Source of the DNA: Rhizobium sp. LC145
Lineage (GTDB): Bacteria; Pseudomonadota; Alphaproteobacteria; Rhizobiales; Rhizobiaceae
Direction: 5' to 3'
Assembly (NCBI RefSeq): GCF_001005825.1
Contig: NZ_LBHV01000002.1
Location: forward strand, 620,001 to 684,000
Length of the DNA stretch: 64,000 bases
The notes under the pieces are model-generated. The model saw only the letters and a list, made by a program, of their open reading frames with translations, was not told the DNA's origin and did not search any database. Below are positions 55,976 through 64,000 of this stretch, piece after piece. The position numbers were made by a program, and so were the translations under genes. Position 1 is the stretch's first letter. Every line of letters starts with the position of its first letter.

Positions 55976-56279
55976 TTGCGCCGCCATCAGGGTTGGCGAC
56001 GAAGGCAGGAAGATCGTCGTCCTCATCGTGCGGTCGCAGCAGAGCATCGACCGCCGGTACCATCGCCTGCGGGATGAGCATCAGTTCGAGCCCGAGCGCC
56101 CGCGCAATATTGATCAGGTTTGTCGTGCGGGCAGCGCTGCTCCCGACTTCGATGTCGCGATACCTTGGACGCGATATGCCAGCCATGTCCGCGACCTGTT
56201 CTTGAGTGAGAGCTAGGCGCTTCCGCGTGCCCTTCAAGAGACGACCGATCTCCACCAAAGCATCCGATTCCGACCCCAT
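55968..56279 (-). CDS. hipB: HipB-like XRE-family antitoxin and repressor
   Basis: DNA-binding antitoxin of about 103 residues. The Cro/CI helix-turn-helix is KRLALTQEQVADMAGISRPRYRDIEVG, residues 17-45, and the C-terminal tail (LRPHDEDDDLPAFVANPDGG) is acidic. It neutralises HipA and represses the operon. Start choice is uncertain: ATG 56279 (MGSESDAL) gives a typical N-terminus, and further in-frame ATGs lie upstream to 56372. Confidence 0.88.
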   Translation of the reverse strand: MGSESDALVEIGRLLKGTRKRLALTQEQVADMAGISRPRYRDIEVGSSAARTTNLINIARALGLELMLIPQAMVPAVDALLRPHDEDDDLPAFVANPDGGANA

Positions 56280-56311
56280 ATGATACCTATACATATCTCC
56301 GTTTATCAAAT

Positions 56312-56327
56312 GATACGTTAATGTATC
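56312..56327. promoter_or_regulatory. Candidate HipB operator
   Basis: GATAC (56312-56316) and GTATC (56323-56327) form an inverted repeat with a 6-base spacer just upstream of hipB. A weaker related repeat (GATACCTATACATATC) lies at 56282-56297. HipB-type proteins bind such short paired sites. Confidence 0.4.
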
Positions 56328-56653
56328 TTCGTTCTTTAACGACATCAAGAGGAAGATATGAATAGGGATCATCAGTTTATATTTTGATCCGCCTATAGAT
56401 CATTTTTAGGTAATGCCGGAAGTTGCCCGTGGCGTGGCGCGCATGCGCAACTTTATGATCGCCTTGGGTTCCAATTCCTCCGTCAGACCGTTCACGGCGG
56501 CGACGTCGAGCTTCGTTTTCCAGGCAGGAAGCCCGACTGAGCCTACCTACTCGGATGCCAAAGCCAGTGTGCATCTGAGCAGGACATCATCTCGCTCTTG
56601 AACGGATCTGAACCTACGATTTTGTTATTTCCCTTTTTGGTCTACTTGTTGAG
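56328..56653. other. Region without a convincing gene
   Basis: Between hipBA and the GntR gene. Short open frames on both strands have no recognised domain; the minus-strand frame near 56400-56520 might be a fragment of an old gene, but nothing supports a specific identity. Confidence 0.4.
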
Positions 56654-57337
56654 TCACTGGTAGGATTGCGCAGGCGCAGCGAAAATGGCACTCGCATCGC
56701 TCACGATCGACACGTGATCGTAAGCTGCCTGACCGGCCTCTTCAGGATGACCCCGCAAAATAGCATTAACGATTCTGTCGTGCTCCTCGTAGGATTTGGA
56801 AAGTCTGCCCGTGAGCCGAAACTGTGCCCGGCGAAACGGCGCGAGCCGTGCCCTTGTCTGCGTGGCTAGCTCCAGAAGGTGCTCGTTATGCGCTCCACGG
56901 TAAATCCGGCTGTGGAACTCGGTGTTGTGCGCGGAATAGTGTTCCAGCAAACCGCGATCTACGAGCCGCAAAGAGGCCCGGTGTTCGACACTCAGGGCAC
57001 GCCGCTCGTCCACAGTCATGCGTGCCGCCGATAGTCTGGCACAAATGCCTTCAAGTTCCGCCATCGCTTCGAACATGCTGTGAAGCTGGGTATCCGTCAC
57101 GTTCGTCACGATCGCGCTGCGATTTGGCTCCCGGCCCACCAGTCCCATTGCCCCGAGTTCGCGCAACGCTTCCCTGACAGGTGTTCGTGAAACGTCGAAT
57201 CGAGCGGCGAGCGAAACCTCGTCCAGTTTCTCGCCAGGCAACATCGCCCCGGTCACGATCATGTCGGCAATGGCTCGCACCATCTGCTCCACCGTTGTTC
57301 CCGCGCGGATGACCTTCCTTCGCTTTTGCTGCGTCAT
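56654..57337 (-). CDS. GntR-family (FCD) transcriptional regulator
   Basis: Regulator of 227 residues. The winged helix (about residues 12-75) includes MLPGEKLDEVSLAARFDVSRTPVREALRELGAMGLV, and the FCD domain follows with HNTEFHSRIYRGAHN. It is divergent from the BMP-type importer/biuret operon at 57646 and most likely controls it, with the inverted copies of AGTGTATGCAG in the intervening region as candidate sites. ATG at complement 57337 begins MTQQKRRKV; longer versions would overlap these sites. Confidence 0.9.
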   Translation of the reverse strand: MTQQKRRKVIRAGTTVEQMVRAIADMIVTGAMLPGEKLDEVSLAARFDVSRTPVREALRELGAMGLVGREPNRSAIVTNVTDTQLHSMFEAMAELEGICARLSAARMTVDERRALSVEHRASLRLVDRGLLEHYSAHNTEFHSRIYRGAHNEHLLELATQTRARLAPFRRAQFRLTGRLSKSYEEHDRIVNAILRGHPEEAGQAAYDHVSIVSDASAIFAAPAQSYQ

Positions 57338-57363
57338 GATGATTCCAGAGCTACCGCCTGCAC

Positions 57364-57521
57364 AGTGTATGCAGATGCATGAGGTCATACCGCAAATTAA
57401 TGAACCGACTGAAGAGGCCTCCTGAGTTTGTGGAAGCCTCCATGCTCGGTCCAGTGACAGGAGAACCAATAGAACAGGCGATGACTGAAAAATAGTCGCT
57501 ACATACAAAACTGCATACACT
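57364..57521. repeat. Inverted 11-bp repeat pair, possible GntR operators
   Basis: AGTGTATGCAG (57364-57374) and its exact reverse complement CTGCATACACT (57511-57521) lie in the 308-base region between the divergent GntR and BMP-operon genes. CATACAAAACTGCATAC around the second copy forms a direct repeat of GCATAC/ACATAC type. Two sites, one near each promoter, suit repression or looping by the GntR protein. No other gene is seen in this gap. Confidence 0.5.
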
Positions 57522-57579
57522 TTCATCTGTCACGAGTACGCTCGCAGAGAAACATCCAGAGAATCAATGCTCTAGCGAC

Positions 57580-57596
57580 TGGCACAAGGTTTGCTT
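57580..57596 (+). promoter_or_regulatory. Sigma-54 promoter of the BMP/biuret/cyanurate operon
   Basis: TGGCAC (57580-57585), five bases, then TTGCTT (57591-57596) match the sigma-54 consensus TGGCAC-N5-TTGC[AT] exactly. Predicted transcription begins near 57607, about 40 bases before the first gene. RpoN promoters usually mean activation by an NtrC-like protein under nitrogen limitation, which fits the nitrogen-rich substrates of this operon. Confidence 0.8.
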
Positions 57597-57645
57597 CAAA
57601 ATCGCTATCCAACAACTAAAGGCCAAGCGCCGCGGGAGCATGACG

Positions 57646-58773
57646 ATGACCCATTTCCCTTCCATGAACCGCCGAAATTTCCTTCGAGCTTCAGCTATGG
57701 GCTTCGCAGCAAGTGCCGTGCCCGGCTTCATGGCGTCTTCAGCGCTGGCGCAGGCCGAGCTGGCGGTCGGGTTCATCTATGTCGGCCCCAAGGACGACTA
57801 CGGTTACAATCAGGCGCACGCCGAGGGCGCCGCGGTGGTTAAGGCGCTGCCAGGCGTCACTGTGATCGAGGAAGAGAATGTCGCCGAAACCGTCGATGTG
57901 CAGAAGTCGATGGAGTCGATGATCAACCTCGACGGCGCGGCGCTGCTGTTCCCGACTTCGTTCGGCTATTTCGATCCCCATGTGCTGGCAACGGCTGCAA
58001 AGAACCCAGATACGCTGTTTCGCCATTGCGGCGGTTTGTGGCAGGAGGGAAAGCATCCGGCCAACACCGGATCCTATTTCGGCTATATCCACCAGGGGCA
58101 GTTCCTGAACGGCGTCGCCGCCGGCCACGCTTCGAAGACCAAAAAGATCGGCTTCGTCGCGGCAAAGCCGATCCCGCAGGTGCTTCAGAACGTCAACGCC
58201 TTCCTTCTCGGCGCGCGCTCGGTTGATCCCTCCATCACCTGCCAAGTCATATTCACCGGCGAATGGTCGCTGGCCGTCAAGGAGGCCGAGGCGACAAACG
58301 CGCTGGTGGATCAAGGCGCTGACGTCATTACCTGCCACGTCGACAGCCCCAAAGTGGTTGTGGAAACTGCGGCCGGTCGCGGCGCCTTCGTTTGCGGCTA
58401 CCACGCCAACCAGAGCCCTCTCGCACCGGAAAAATACCTCACCGGCGCCGAATGGGCCTGGGGCAACGTCTACAGCAACTTCGTCAAGTCGGCGCAGAAC
58501 GGCGAAAAGCTCGGCAATTTCGTCCGCGGCGGGCTGAAGGACGGCTTCGTCAAGATGAGCCCGCTTGGCACGGCCGTGACGGAGCCTGCCCGCAAGCAGT
58601 TCGAAACGACGTTCACCGAGATCATGACCGGCAAGTTCTCAGTCTTCCAAGGTCCCCTCAAGGACAACAAGGGCAACGAGGTTGTCGGCGCGAGCCAAGC
58701 GTTCGCCGAAGATGCGATCGAGCTGGAAAGCATGGCATATCTCGTGGAAGGCGTCGTCGGTTCGACTTCTTGA
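57646..58773 (+). CDS. BMP-family ABC transporter substrate-binding protein
   Basis: Periplasmic receptor (PnrA/TmpC/BMP family) of 375 residues. A twin-arginine-type signal (MNRRNFLRA) and Ala-rich core ends near SSALA. The family opening VGFIYVGPKDDYGYNQAHAEG is near residue 38, and GYHANQ plus GAEWAWGNVYSNFV near residue 265 are typical. BMP proteins bind nucleosides and other heterocycles, so uptake of cyanuric acid, a barbiturate or a related ring compound is plausible. GGGAG is 7 bases before ATG 57646. Confidence 0.92.
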   Translation: MTHFPSMNRRNFLRASAMGFAASAVPGFMASSALAQAELAVGFIYVGPKDDYGYNQAHAEGAAVVKALPGVTVIEEENVAETVDVQKSMESMINLDGAALLFPTSFGYFDPHVLATAAKNPDTLFRHCGGLWQEGKHPANTGSYFGYIHQGQFLNGVAAGHASKTKKIGFVAAKPIPQVLQNVNAFLLGARSVDPSITCQVIFTGEWSLAVKEAEATNALVDQGADVITCHVDSPKVVVETAAGRGAFVCGYHANQSPLAPEKYLTGAEWAWGNVYSNFVKSAQNGEKLGNFVRGGLKDGFVKMSPLGTAVTEPARKQFETTFTEIMTGKFSVFQGPLKDNKGNEVVGASQAFAEDAIELESMAYLVEGVVGSTS

Positions 58774-58790
58774 CCGGAAAGGAACCTTCC

Positions 58791-59915
58791 ATGACGGTCG
58801 AGGCTGAAAACGCCGTCTTGCCGATCGCCATCCGGCCTTCGCCTTTCCGTCCGTTCCTGGAATGGACGGCACGGCGGGCTGAGCCGGTCGTGATCAGCCT
58901 TGGTGCGGTTCTCGTCGGGCTGGCACTGTTCTCGCTGTTCATCCTGGCGATCGGCAAGTCGCCGGTGCAGCTATTCCAGGTCATGTACACGGGCGCCTTC
59001 GGCAGCTGGTTCTCGATCCAGAACAGCTTGTCGCGTGCCGCCCCTCTTCTCCTGACCGCGCTTTGCGTAGCGCTTCCTGCACGTCTCGGCCTCATCGTCA
59101 TCGGAGGCGAGGGCGCGGTCGTGCTGGGCGGCGTTGCCGCCGCGGCGACGGCCCTTCCACTGGTCGGAACAGTGTCGCCGATGCTGGCGCTTCTTGCCAT
59201 GGCGATAGCCGGCATGCTGGTCGGGGGCCTCTGGGTCGGCCTGGCCGGGTTCCTGCGCCACTACCGCGGCGTCAACGAGACGATTTCCTCGCTGCTGCTC
59301 GCCTATCTCGCCATCGCACTGATGAACCAGCTCGTCGAAGGACCGCTGCGTGATCCGGCAAGCCTCAACAAGCCCTCCACCAGCCCGCTTCCCGCGGAAT
59401 ACATGATGGGCGACATCCCGGGCATGACGTTGCATTGGGGCCTCCTTATCGGGATCGGTGCCTGCATCCTGTCCTGGGTGCTGATCGAACTGACAAGCTT
59501 CGGCTTCGCAGCGCGCATCGCCGGCGGCAACGTCCGCGCGGCGCAGATCCAAGGCCTGCCCGTCGGCAGGCTGATCGTTGGTTTCACGGCGATTGCCGGC
59601 AGCTTCGCAGGGCTTGCAGGCATGATCGAAGTGGCCGCCGTTCAGGGTAGCGCAAACGCCTCGATCGTGACCGGCTACGGCTATACCGGCATCCTCGTCG
59701 CCTTCCTCGCCCGGCACAACCCGCTTGCGATAATCCCGGTGGCGGTCCTGCTCGGTGGTCTCGAGGCCTCCGGCGGGCTCATCCAGAGACGGCTTGGACT
59801 GCCGGATGCAACCGTAATGGTTCTGCAGGGCACGCTGTTCGTAGTCATCCTGCTTTGCGAAACCTTCTACGACCGGTTCAAGGTCTTCAACCCCGATCTA
59901 TGGAAAAGGAGCTGA
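58791..59915 (+). CDS. ABC transporter permease (BMP-associated, first subunit)
   Basis: Inner-membrane subunit of 374 residues with about eight to ten helices, belonging to the branched-chain/ribose/nucleoside permease group (LivHM-like). GLIVIGGEGAVVLGGVAAA near residue 100 and FAARIAGGNVRAAQIQGLPVGR near residue 245 are its hallmarks. ATG 58791 follows AAGGAACC; an upstream in-frame start overlaps the binding-protein gene. It pairs with the next gene. Confidence 0.93.
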   Translation: MTVEAENAVLPIAIRPSPFRPFLEWTARRAEPVVISLGAVLVGLALFSLFILAIGKSPVQLFQVMYTGAFGSWFSIQNSLSRAAPLLLTALCVALPARLGLIVIGGEGAVVLGGVAAAATALPLVGTVSPMLALLAMAIAGMLVGGLWVGLAGFLRHYRGVNETISSLLLAYLAIALMNQLVEGPLRDPASLNKPSTSPLPAEYMMGDIPGMTLHWGLLIGIGACILSWVLIELTSFGFAARIAGGNVRAAQIQGLPVGRLIVGFTAIAGSFAGLAGMIEVAAVQGSANASIVTGYGYTGILVAFLARHNPLAIIPVAVLLGGLEASGGLIQRRLGLPDATVMVLQGTLFVVILLCETFYDRFKVFNPDLWKRS

Positions 59916-59918
59916 CCG

Positions 59919-60848
59919 ATGGAGGACACCGGTCTCGGCCTTTGGGGCGTGCCGCTCGCGATCATCGGCGGCGCCATCCGGGTTTCCACGCCGTTCATCT
60001 TCGTCAGCCTCGGTGAAACGATCACTGAGCGCTCCGGCCGCATCAATCTCGGCCTGGAAGGCACGCTCGTTCTCGGCGCGATGACCGCCTACGCCGTGGC
60101 CGCCACGACCGGGTCGACTTGGCTCGGCGTTCTCGCTGCCATGTTCGTCGGCTCGATCTTCGGCATCGTCCACGGCTGGATTTGCAAGTTTCCGAAGGTC
60201 AACGATATCGCGATCGGCATCGCCATGATGCAGTTCGGCCTCGGGCTCGCCTTCTTTCTTGGCAAGCCATTTATCCAGCCGATTGCGCCCAAGCTGCCGT
60301 CGATCCCGCTCGGGGCATGGTCGGATACGCCGCAGGTTGAGGCGGCGCTCAACATAAACGTGCTCTTCTTCATCGGCGCCGCCCTCGCCCTCGTTCTGTT
60401 CTGGGCTTTCAGGCACACTCGGATCGGGCTCATCCTGCGCGTGGTCGGAGACAGCACGGATGCGGCCCGGGCAATGGGCATCCAGCCCGACTTCGTGCGT
60501 CTGGTTGCAACTGCCATCGGCGGCTCGCTGGCGGCGATCGGCGGCGCCTATCTTTCGCTCTACTACCCGGGATCGTGGAACGAAGGCATCTCTTCGGGAC
60601 AGGGATTGATGGCGATCGCCTTGGTGATCTTCGCCCGCTGGAACCCGGTCGGCTGCTTCCTTGCCGCCCTCCTGTTCGGCGGTGCCGGCGCGCTCGGTCC
60701 GGCCCTCCAGTCGGTCGGCGTCACCCAGGGCTACTACCTTTTTTATGCTGCACCCTACGTGCTCACCCTCATCATCCTGATCATGACCTCGTCGCCGAAC
60801 CGCCCACTTATCGGCGCGCCCGGCGCCCTGTCGCTAACGAAATTATAG
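59919..60848 (+). CDS. ABC transporter permease (BMP-associated, second subunit)
   Basis: Inner-membrane subunit of 309 residues with about eight helices. GETITERSGRINLGLEGTLVLGAM near residue 30 is typical of the second nucleoside-type permease. It starts 3 bases after the first permease's stop region. With the binding protein and the ATPase cut by the right edge it forms a complete importer. Confidence 0.94.
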   Translation: MEDTGLGLWGVPLAIIGGAIRVSTPFIFVSLGETITERSGRINLGLEGTLVLGAMTAYAVAATTGSTWLGVLAAMFVGSIFGIVHGWICKFPKVNDIAIGIAMMQFGLGLAFFLGKPFIQPIAPKLPSIPLGAWSDTPQVEAALNINVLFFIGAALALVLFWAFRHTRIGLILRVVGDSTDAARAMGIQPDFVRLVATAIGGSLAAIGGAYLSLYYPGSWNEGISSGQGLMAIALVIFARWNPVGCFLAALLFGGAGALGPALQSVGVTQGYYLFYAAPYVLTLIILIMTSSPNRPLIGAPGALSLTKL

Positions 60849-60858
60849 GAGCCATCAG

Positions 60859-61875
60859 ATGAACGGACTTGGCGGTCTCAACAAATCCGAAAACGGCATC
60901 GGCATCGGCTTGGTACAGCTGCAGCTGCCGGTCACCGTTACCAAGGCGGATCTTGCAAAACAGACCCAGGTGATCGTCGATCTCGTCGGCAAGGCTCGAC
61001 GTAACCAGCCGGGAATGGACCTGGTCGTGTTTCCCGAATACGCGCTTCACGGCCTGTCGATGGATATCAACCCAGAGATCATGTGCAGCCTCGACGGCCC
61101 GGAAGTCGCGGCGTTCAAGAGGGCGTGCGCCGACAACAAGATCTGGGGCTGCTTCTCCATCATGGAGTTAAACCCCGGCGGTATGCCCTATAACTCTGGC
61201 ATCGTCATCGACGACGCGGGCGAACTGAAGCTCTATTATCGCAAGATGCACCCGTGGGTCCCGGTCGAGCCATGGGAGCCGGGCGATCTCGGCATTCCCG
61301 TCATCGACGGGCCGAAGGGTGCAAAGCTGGCGCTCATTATCTGCCACGACGGCATGTTCCCGGAAATGGCCCGCGAATGCGCATACAAGGGCGCCGAGAT
61401 CATGATCCGCACCGCCGGCTACACGGCGCCAATCCGCGAAAGCTGGAAGTTCACCAACCACTCCAATGCTTTCTGCAATCTCATGGTCACAGCCAGCGTG
61501 TGCATGTGCGGCACCGACGGCACGTTCGATTCCATGGGCGAAGGCATGATCTGCAACTTCGATGGCACGATCATCGCCCGCGGGACATCGGGCCGGGTCA
61601 ACGAGATCATCACGGCGGAAGCCCGGCCCGATCTCGTTCGCGAAGCGCGGCTGGGCTGGGGCGTTGAAAACAACATCTACCAGTTCGGTCATCGCGGCTA
61701 CGTCGCCGTGGCCGGCGGCGCAGGCGACGCACCCTACACCTACATGCACGACCTCGTCGCAGGACAGTACCGCCTGCCATGGGAAGCCGAAGTCAGGGTG
61801 ACCGACGGCACCTCCTGCGGTTTTGCCAAGCCGACGCGCCGATACGGCGAAACCTTCAAATCCGCAGCCGAATAG
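60859..61875 (+). CDS. Formamidase/aliphatic amidase (AmiF-like, nitrilase superfamily)
   Basis: Cytoplasmic C-N hydrolase of 338 residues. The catalytic triad is complete: E60 in [10 protein letters not shown]129 in YYRKMHPW and C162 in IICHDGMFP. The K-to-C spacing of 33 equals that of Helicobacter AmiF (K133, C166). AmiF hydrolyses formamide to formate and ammonia; relatives take other small amides. In this operon it sits between the importer and biuret amidohydrolase, so it may process an amide arising from the ring, or another small amide taken up by the importer. Its exact role is open. Confidence 0.9.
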   Translation: MNGLGGLNKSENGIGIGLVQLQLPVTVTKADLAKQTQVIVDLVGKARRNQPGMDLVVFPEYALHGLSMDINPEIMCSLDGPEVAAFKRACADNKIWGCFSIMELNPGGMPYNSGIVIDDAGELKLYYRKMHPWVPVEPWEPGDLGIPVIDGPKGAKLALIICHDGMFPEMARECAYKGAEIMIRTAGYTAPIRESWKFTNHSNAFCNLMVTASVCMCGTDGTFDSMGEGMICNFDGTIIARGTSGRVNEIITAEARPDLVREARLGWGVENNIYQFGHRGYVAVAGGAGDAPYTYMHDLVAGQYRLPWEAEVRVTDGTSCGFAKPTRRYGETFKSAAE

Positions 61876-61885
61876 GAGAGACGAG

Positions 61886-62587
61886 ATGGACACGCTGGTC
61901 GAGGCAAACACCCGTTATGTCACCGCCGATCCCTATCCCTGGCCCTTCAACGGCAAGCTGAGGCCGGACAACACGGCGCTGATCATCATCGACATGCAGA
62001 CCGATTTCTGCGGCAAGGGCGGTTATGTCGATAACATGGGCTACGACCTTTCCCTCGTGCAGGCGCCGATCGAGCCCATCAAAGGGGTGTTGGCGGCGAT
62101 GCGAACGAAGGGCTACCACATCATCCATACCCGCGAAGGCCACCGTCCCGATCTGTCCGACCTGCCGGCCAACAAGCGCTGGCGCTCCCAGCGCATCGGC
62201 GCGGGTATCGGTGACGCCGGCCCCTGCGGCCGCATCCTCACCCGCGGCGAACCCGGCTGGGATATCATCCCCCAGCTCTATCCGATCGAGGGCGAGACGA
62301 TCATCGACAAACCGGGTAAGGGCTCGTTCTACGCCACCGATCTAGAGCTCATCCTCCACCAGAAGCGCATCGAGAACATCGTTCTGACCGGCATCACAAC
62401 CGATGTCTGCGTTTCGACCACCATGCGCGAGGCAAACGACCGCGGTTTTGAATGCCTCCTTCTGGAGGATTGCTGCGGCGCCACCGACTACGGCAATCAT
62501 CTTGCTGCGATCAAGATGGTGAAGATGCAAGGTGGGGTCTTCGGCTCCGTCTCCTCGTCGGGTGCGCTGATCGGAGCGATCTCCTGA
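61886..62587 (+). CDS. biuH: Biuret amidohydrolase (isochorismatase-like cysteine hydrolase)
   Basis: Cysteine hydrolase of 233 residues that cleaves biuret to allophanate and ammonia. The triad D36 (IIIDMQTDF), K142 (DKPGKGSF) and C175 (ITTDVCVST) matches, residue for residue, the numbering known for BiuH of Rhizobium leguminosarum. The length and the [18 protein letters not shown] opening are also BiuH-like. AGGAGAGACG precedes the ATG. It lies directly before the cyanuric acid hydrolase-type gene, the expected partner making biuret. Triuret hydrolase is a close relative and a possible alternative. Confidence 0.9.
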   Translation: MDTLVEANTRYVTADPYPWPFNGKLRPDNTALIIIDMQTDFCGKGGYVDNMGYDLSLVQAPIEPIKGVLAAMRTKGYHIIHTREGHRPDLSDLPANKRWRSQRIGAGIGDAGPCGRILTRGEPGWDIIPQLYPIEGETIIDKPGKGSFYATDLELILHQKRIENIVLTGITTDVCVSTTMREANDRGFECLLLEDCCGATDYGNHLAAIKMVKMQGGVFGSVSSSGALIGAIS

Positions 62588-63648
62588 TGGCGTCCATGCG
62601 TGCATCGGTTTATCGGGTACCGGCCGCCGGGCCCGATGATGTTTCCGGAGTCGAGGCCCTGTTTGCCGCCGGCCTTAATCCTACCAATATCGTTGCGGTG
62701 CTCGGCAAGACAGAAGGCAACGGTTGCGTCAACGACTTCACCCGCGGCTATGCGACGCGAAGCTTCGAAACGCTGTTTGCCCGGCATGGTGTGAAGAACG
62801 TGCCGCTTGTCATGTCCGGCGGCACTGAGGGAGCGCTGTCGCCGCACTGGACGATCTTTGCGCGCGAATCGAGCCATGCGCCGGCGTCGCGGGCACTCGC
62901 CGTCGGGGTTGCCCGAACGCCGGACCTGCCGGCACAGCATCTCGGTCGTCGCGAGCAGGTACAGCAGGTCGCCGAAGGCGTCAGGATTGCGATGAAGGAT
63001 GCCGGTATCGACGATCCGGCCGATGTCCATTTCGTCCAGATCAAATGCCCGCTGTTGACGCTCGCTCGCATCCAAGCGACGCAGGAAGCCGGTCAAACGG
63101 TGGCGACCCGCGACACGTTGAAGTCGATGGGATTGTCGCGCGGGGCCTCCGCGCTTGGCGTTGCCGTAGCCCTTGGAGAAATTGCGACGGATGCAATCGC
63201 CGACGAGGATATCGGCACCCGCTTCGATCTCTTTTCGTCCTGTGCCTCAGCATCCGCCGGCGTCGAACTGCTCGACCACGAGATCGTCGTGCTGGGCATG
63301 AGCAACGCCTGGTCCGGGCCAATGGCGATCGATCATGCGGTGATGCAGGACGCAATCGACACCGCCTCCGTTCGTGATGCCCGCGAGCGTCTTCCCGCCG
63401 AAGCCAAGCTTGCCGCCGTTCTTGCCAAAGCCGAACCCGATCCGTCCGGCATGGTGGGAGGCTGCCGCCACACCATGCTCGACGATTCCGACATCTCCGC
63501 AACGCGCCACGCCCGCGCCTTCGTCGGCGGCGTCCTCGCCGGCCTCTTCGGAAGAACCGATCTTTATGTTTCGGGCGGCGCCGAGCATCAGGGGCCGTCG
63601 GGCGGCGGGCCCGTCGCCATCATCGTGGATAAGGGAAAACTGACGTGA
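62587..63648 (+). CDS. Cyanuric acid hydrolase/barbiturase family amidohydrolase
   Basis: Ring-opening amidohydrolase of 353 residues with the unique threefold fold of the AtzD/barbiturase family. The three Ser/Lys-type centres are visible: SGGTEG (S77), QIKCPLL (K153) with SSCASASAGVEL (S217-S218), and SGGAEHQGPSGGGP near the C-terminus. Cyanuric acid hydrolase turns cyanuric acid into carboxybiuret, which decarboxylates to biuret; barbiturase opens barbituric acid. The neighbouring BiuH favours the cyanuric acid reaction. Start overlaps the BiuH stop (TGATG). Confidence 0.9.
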   Translation: MASMRASVYRVPAAGPDDVSGVEALFAAGLNPTNIVAVLGKTEGNGCVNDFTRGYATRSFETLFARHGVKNVPLVMSGGTEGALSPHWTIFARESSHAPASRALAVGVARTPDLPAQHLGRREQVQQVAEGVRIAMKDAGIDDPADVHFVQIKCPLLTLARIQATQEAGQTVATRDTLKSMGLSRGASALGVAVALGEIATDAIADEDIGTRFDLFSSCASASAGVELLDHEIVVLGMSNAWSGPMAIDHAVMQDAIDTASVRDARERLPAEAKLAAVLAKAEPDPSGMVGGCRHTMLDDSDISATRHARAFVGGVLAGLFGRTDLYVSGGAEHQGPSGGGPVAIIVDKGKLT

Positions 63649-64000
63649 AGACGATACGCGATAGCGTCCTCCCGCAACCCGGCAAGGCCGTCGGCATCGA
63701 AACGATGGGGATGACCATGCGGTTTGGTGCCTTCACCGCGCTCGACGACGTGTCGATCAGCATACCCGCCGGGTCCTTCCACGCCCTGCTCGGTGAAAAC
63801 GGCGCCGGCAAGTCGACGCTGGTCAAGTGCATCATGGGTTTCTACAATGCATCTGGCGGATCGCTTTCGGTGGACGGTCGGGAAGTCGTGATCGATTCAC
63901 CCAAGGCTGCCGCCGACTACGGGCTCGGCATGGTCTACCAGCACTTCACGCTGGTTTCCTCGCTGACCGGCGCCGAAAACCTCGTCATCAGCCGCCGGGA
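63645..64000 (+). CDS. ABC transporter ATP-binding protein (BMP-associated), 3' end outside window
   Basis: First 118 codons of the ATPase expected to energise the BMP-type importer. Walker A is GENGAGKST near residue 52, and the Q-loop is MVYQHFTLV near residue 100. GTG 63645 overlaps the stop of the ring-hydrolase gene (GTGA). Nucleoside-type ATPases of this group are normally tandem double-domain proteins of about 500 residues, so more than two thirds lies beyond the right edge. Confidence 0.9.
   Translation, partial: MKTIRDSVLPQPGKAVGIETMGMTMRFGAFTALDDVSISIPAGSFHALLGENGAGKSTLVKCIMGFYNASGGSLSVDGREVVIDSPKAAADYGLGMVYQHFTLVSSLTGAENLVISRR

Noticed and set aside
57355..57375. NtrC binding site near CTGCACAGTGTATGCAG
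   Set aside because: Only partial agreement with the GCAC-N-GTGC pattern; the exact inverted copy at 57511 points to a GntR-type site instead. An NtrC site is expected but not identified.

Overview
The window looks like a piece of an accessory or secondary replicon of a Rhizobiales alphaproteobacterium (Rhizobium/Agrobacterium/Ensifer/Shinella-like). The grounds are a high-GC, densely packed genome, a rhizobial-type dctA/dctBD C4-dicarboxylate locus, many ABC and TRAP uptake systems each with a local regulator, and a biuret/cyanurate gene set of the kind described in Rhizobium leguminosarum. No rRNA, tRNA, CRISPR array, phage or intact insertion sequence was seen. The species call is inference.

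Layout. 1-13.6 kb: a divergent peptide-type binding protein cut by the left edge, then two uptake-plus-aldolase modules: FCD regulator, DapA-like lyase and a complete Dpp/Opp-type ABC importer, followed by a second DapA-like lyase, a second FCD regulator and a complete sugar-type ABC importer. 13.6-15.2 kb: a TetR regulator and a NAD(P)-binding NmrA-like protein, divergent, with a clear shared operator. 15.4-19.7 kb: a large autotransporter and a family 2 glycosyltransferase. 19.8-24.6 kb: dctA divergent from dctBD, with a textbook sigma-54 promoter and DctD-type palindrome. 24.6 kb: a Phd-type antitoxin without a visible toxin.

25.0-39.6 kb: a catabolic cluster, nearly all on the minus strand, combining a GsiA-type ABC importer, a mandelate-racemase-like enzyme, a thioesterase, two MaoC/hotdog proteins, a double CaiB CoA-transferase, an AcuI-like enoyl-CoA reductase and a HisD-like dehydrogenase. 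A divergent LacI regulator and three near-identical palindromes tie it together. I cannot name its substrate; it is the best candidate here for an undescribed pathway.

39.9-50.5 kb: a patchwork of small units: TetR/MFS efflux, a DUF-like membrane protein, a glyoxalase-related protein, a kinase relic without its P-loop, GlxA-type and LysR regulators, a chloroperoxidase-like hydrolase, a methyltransferase preceded by a possible structured RNA, an NmrA/DUF2798 pair and a decayed dehydrogenase fragment. 50.5-54.6 kb: FCD regulator, TRAP transporter and RpiB-like isomerase. 54.7-56.3 kb: hipBA. 56.6-64 kb: a FCD regulator divergent from a sigma-54-driven operon with a BMP-type ABC importer, a formamidase-like nitrilase, biuret amidohydrolase and cyanuric acid hydrolase/barbiturase, continuing past the right edge. 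Import, ring opening and biuret cleavage fit together as a nitrogen-scavenging pathway under nitrogen control.
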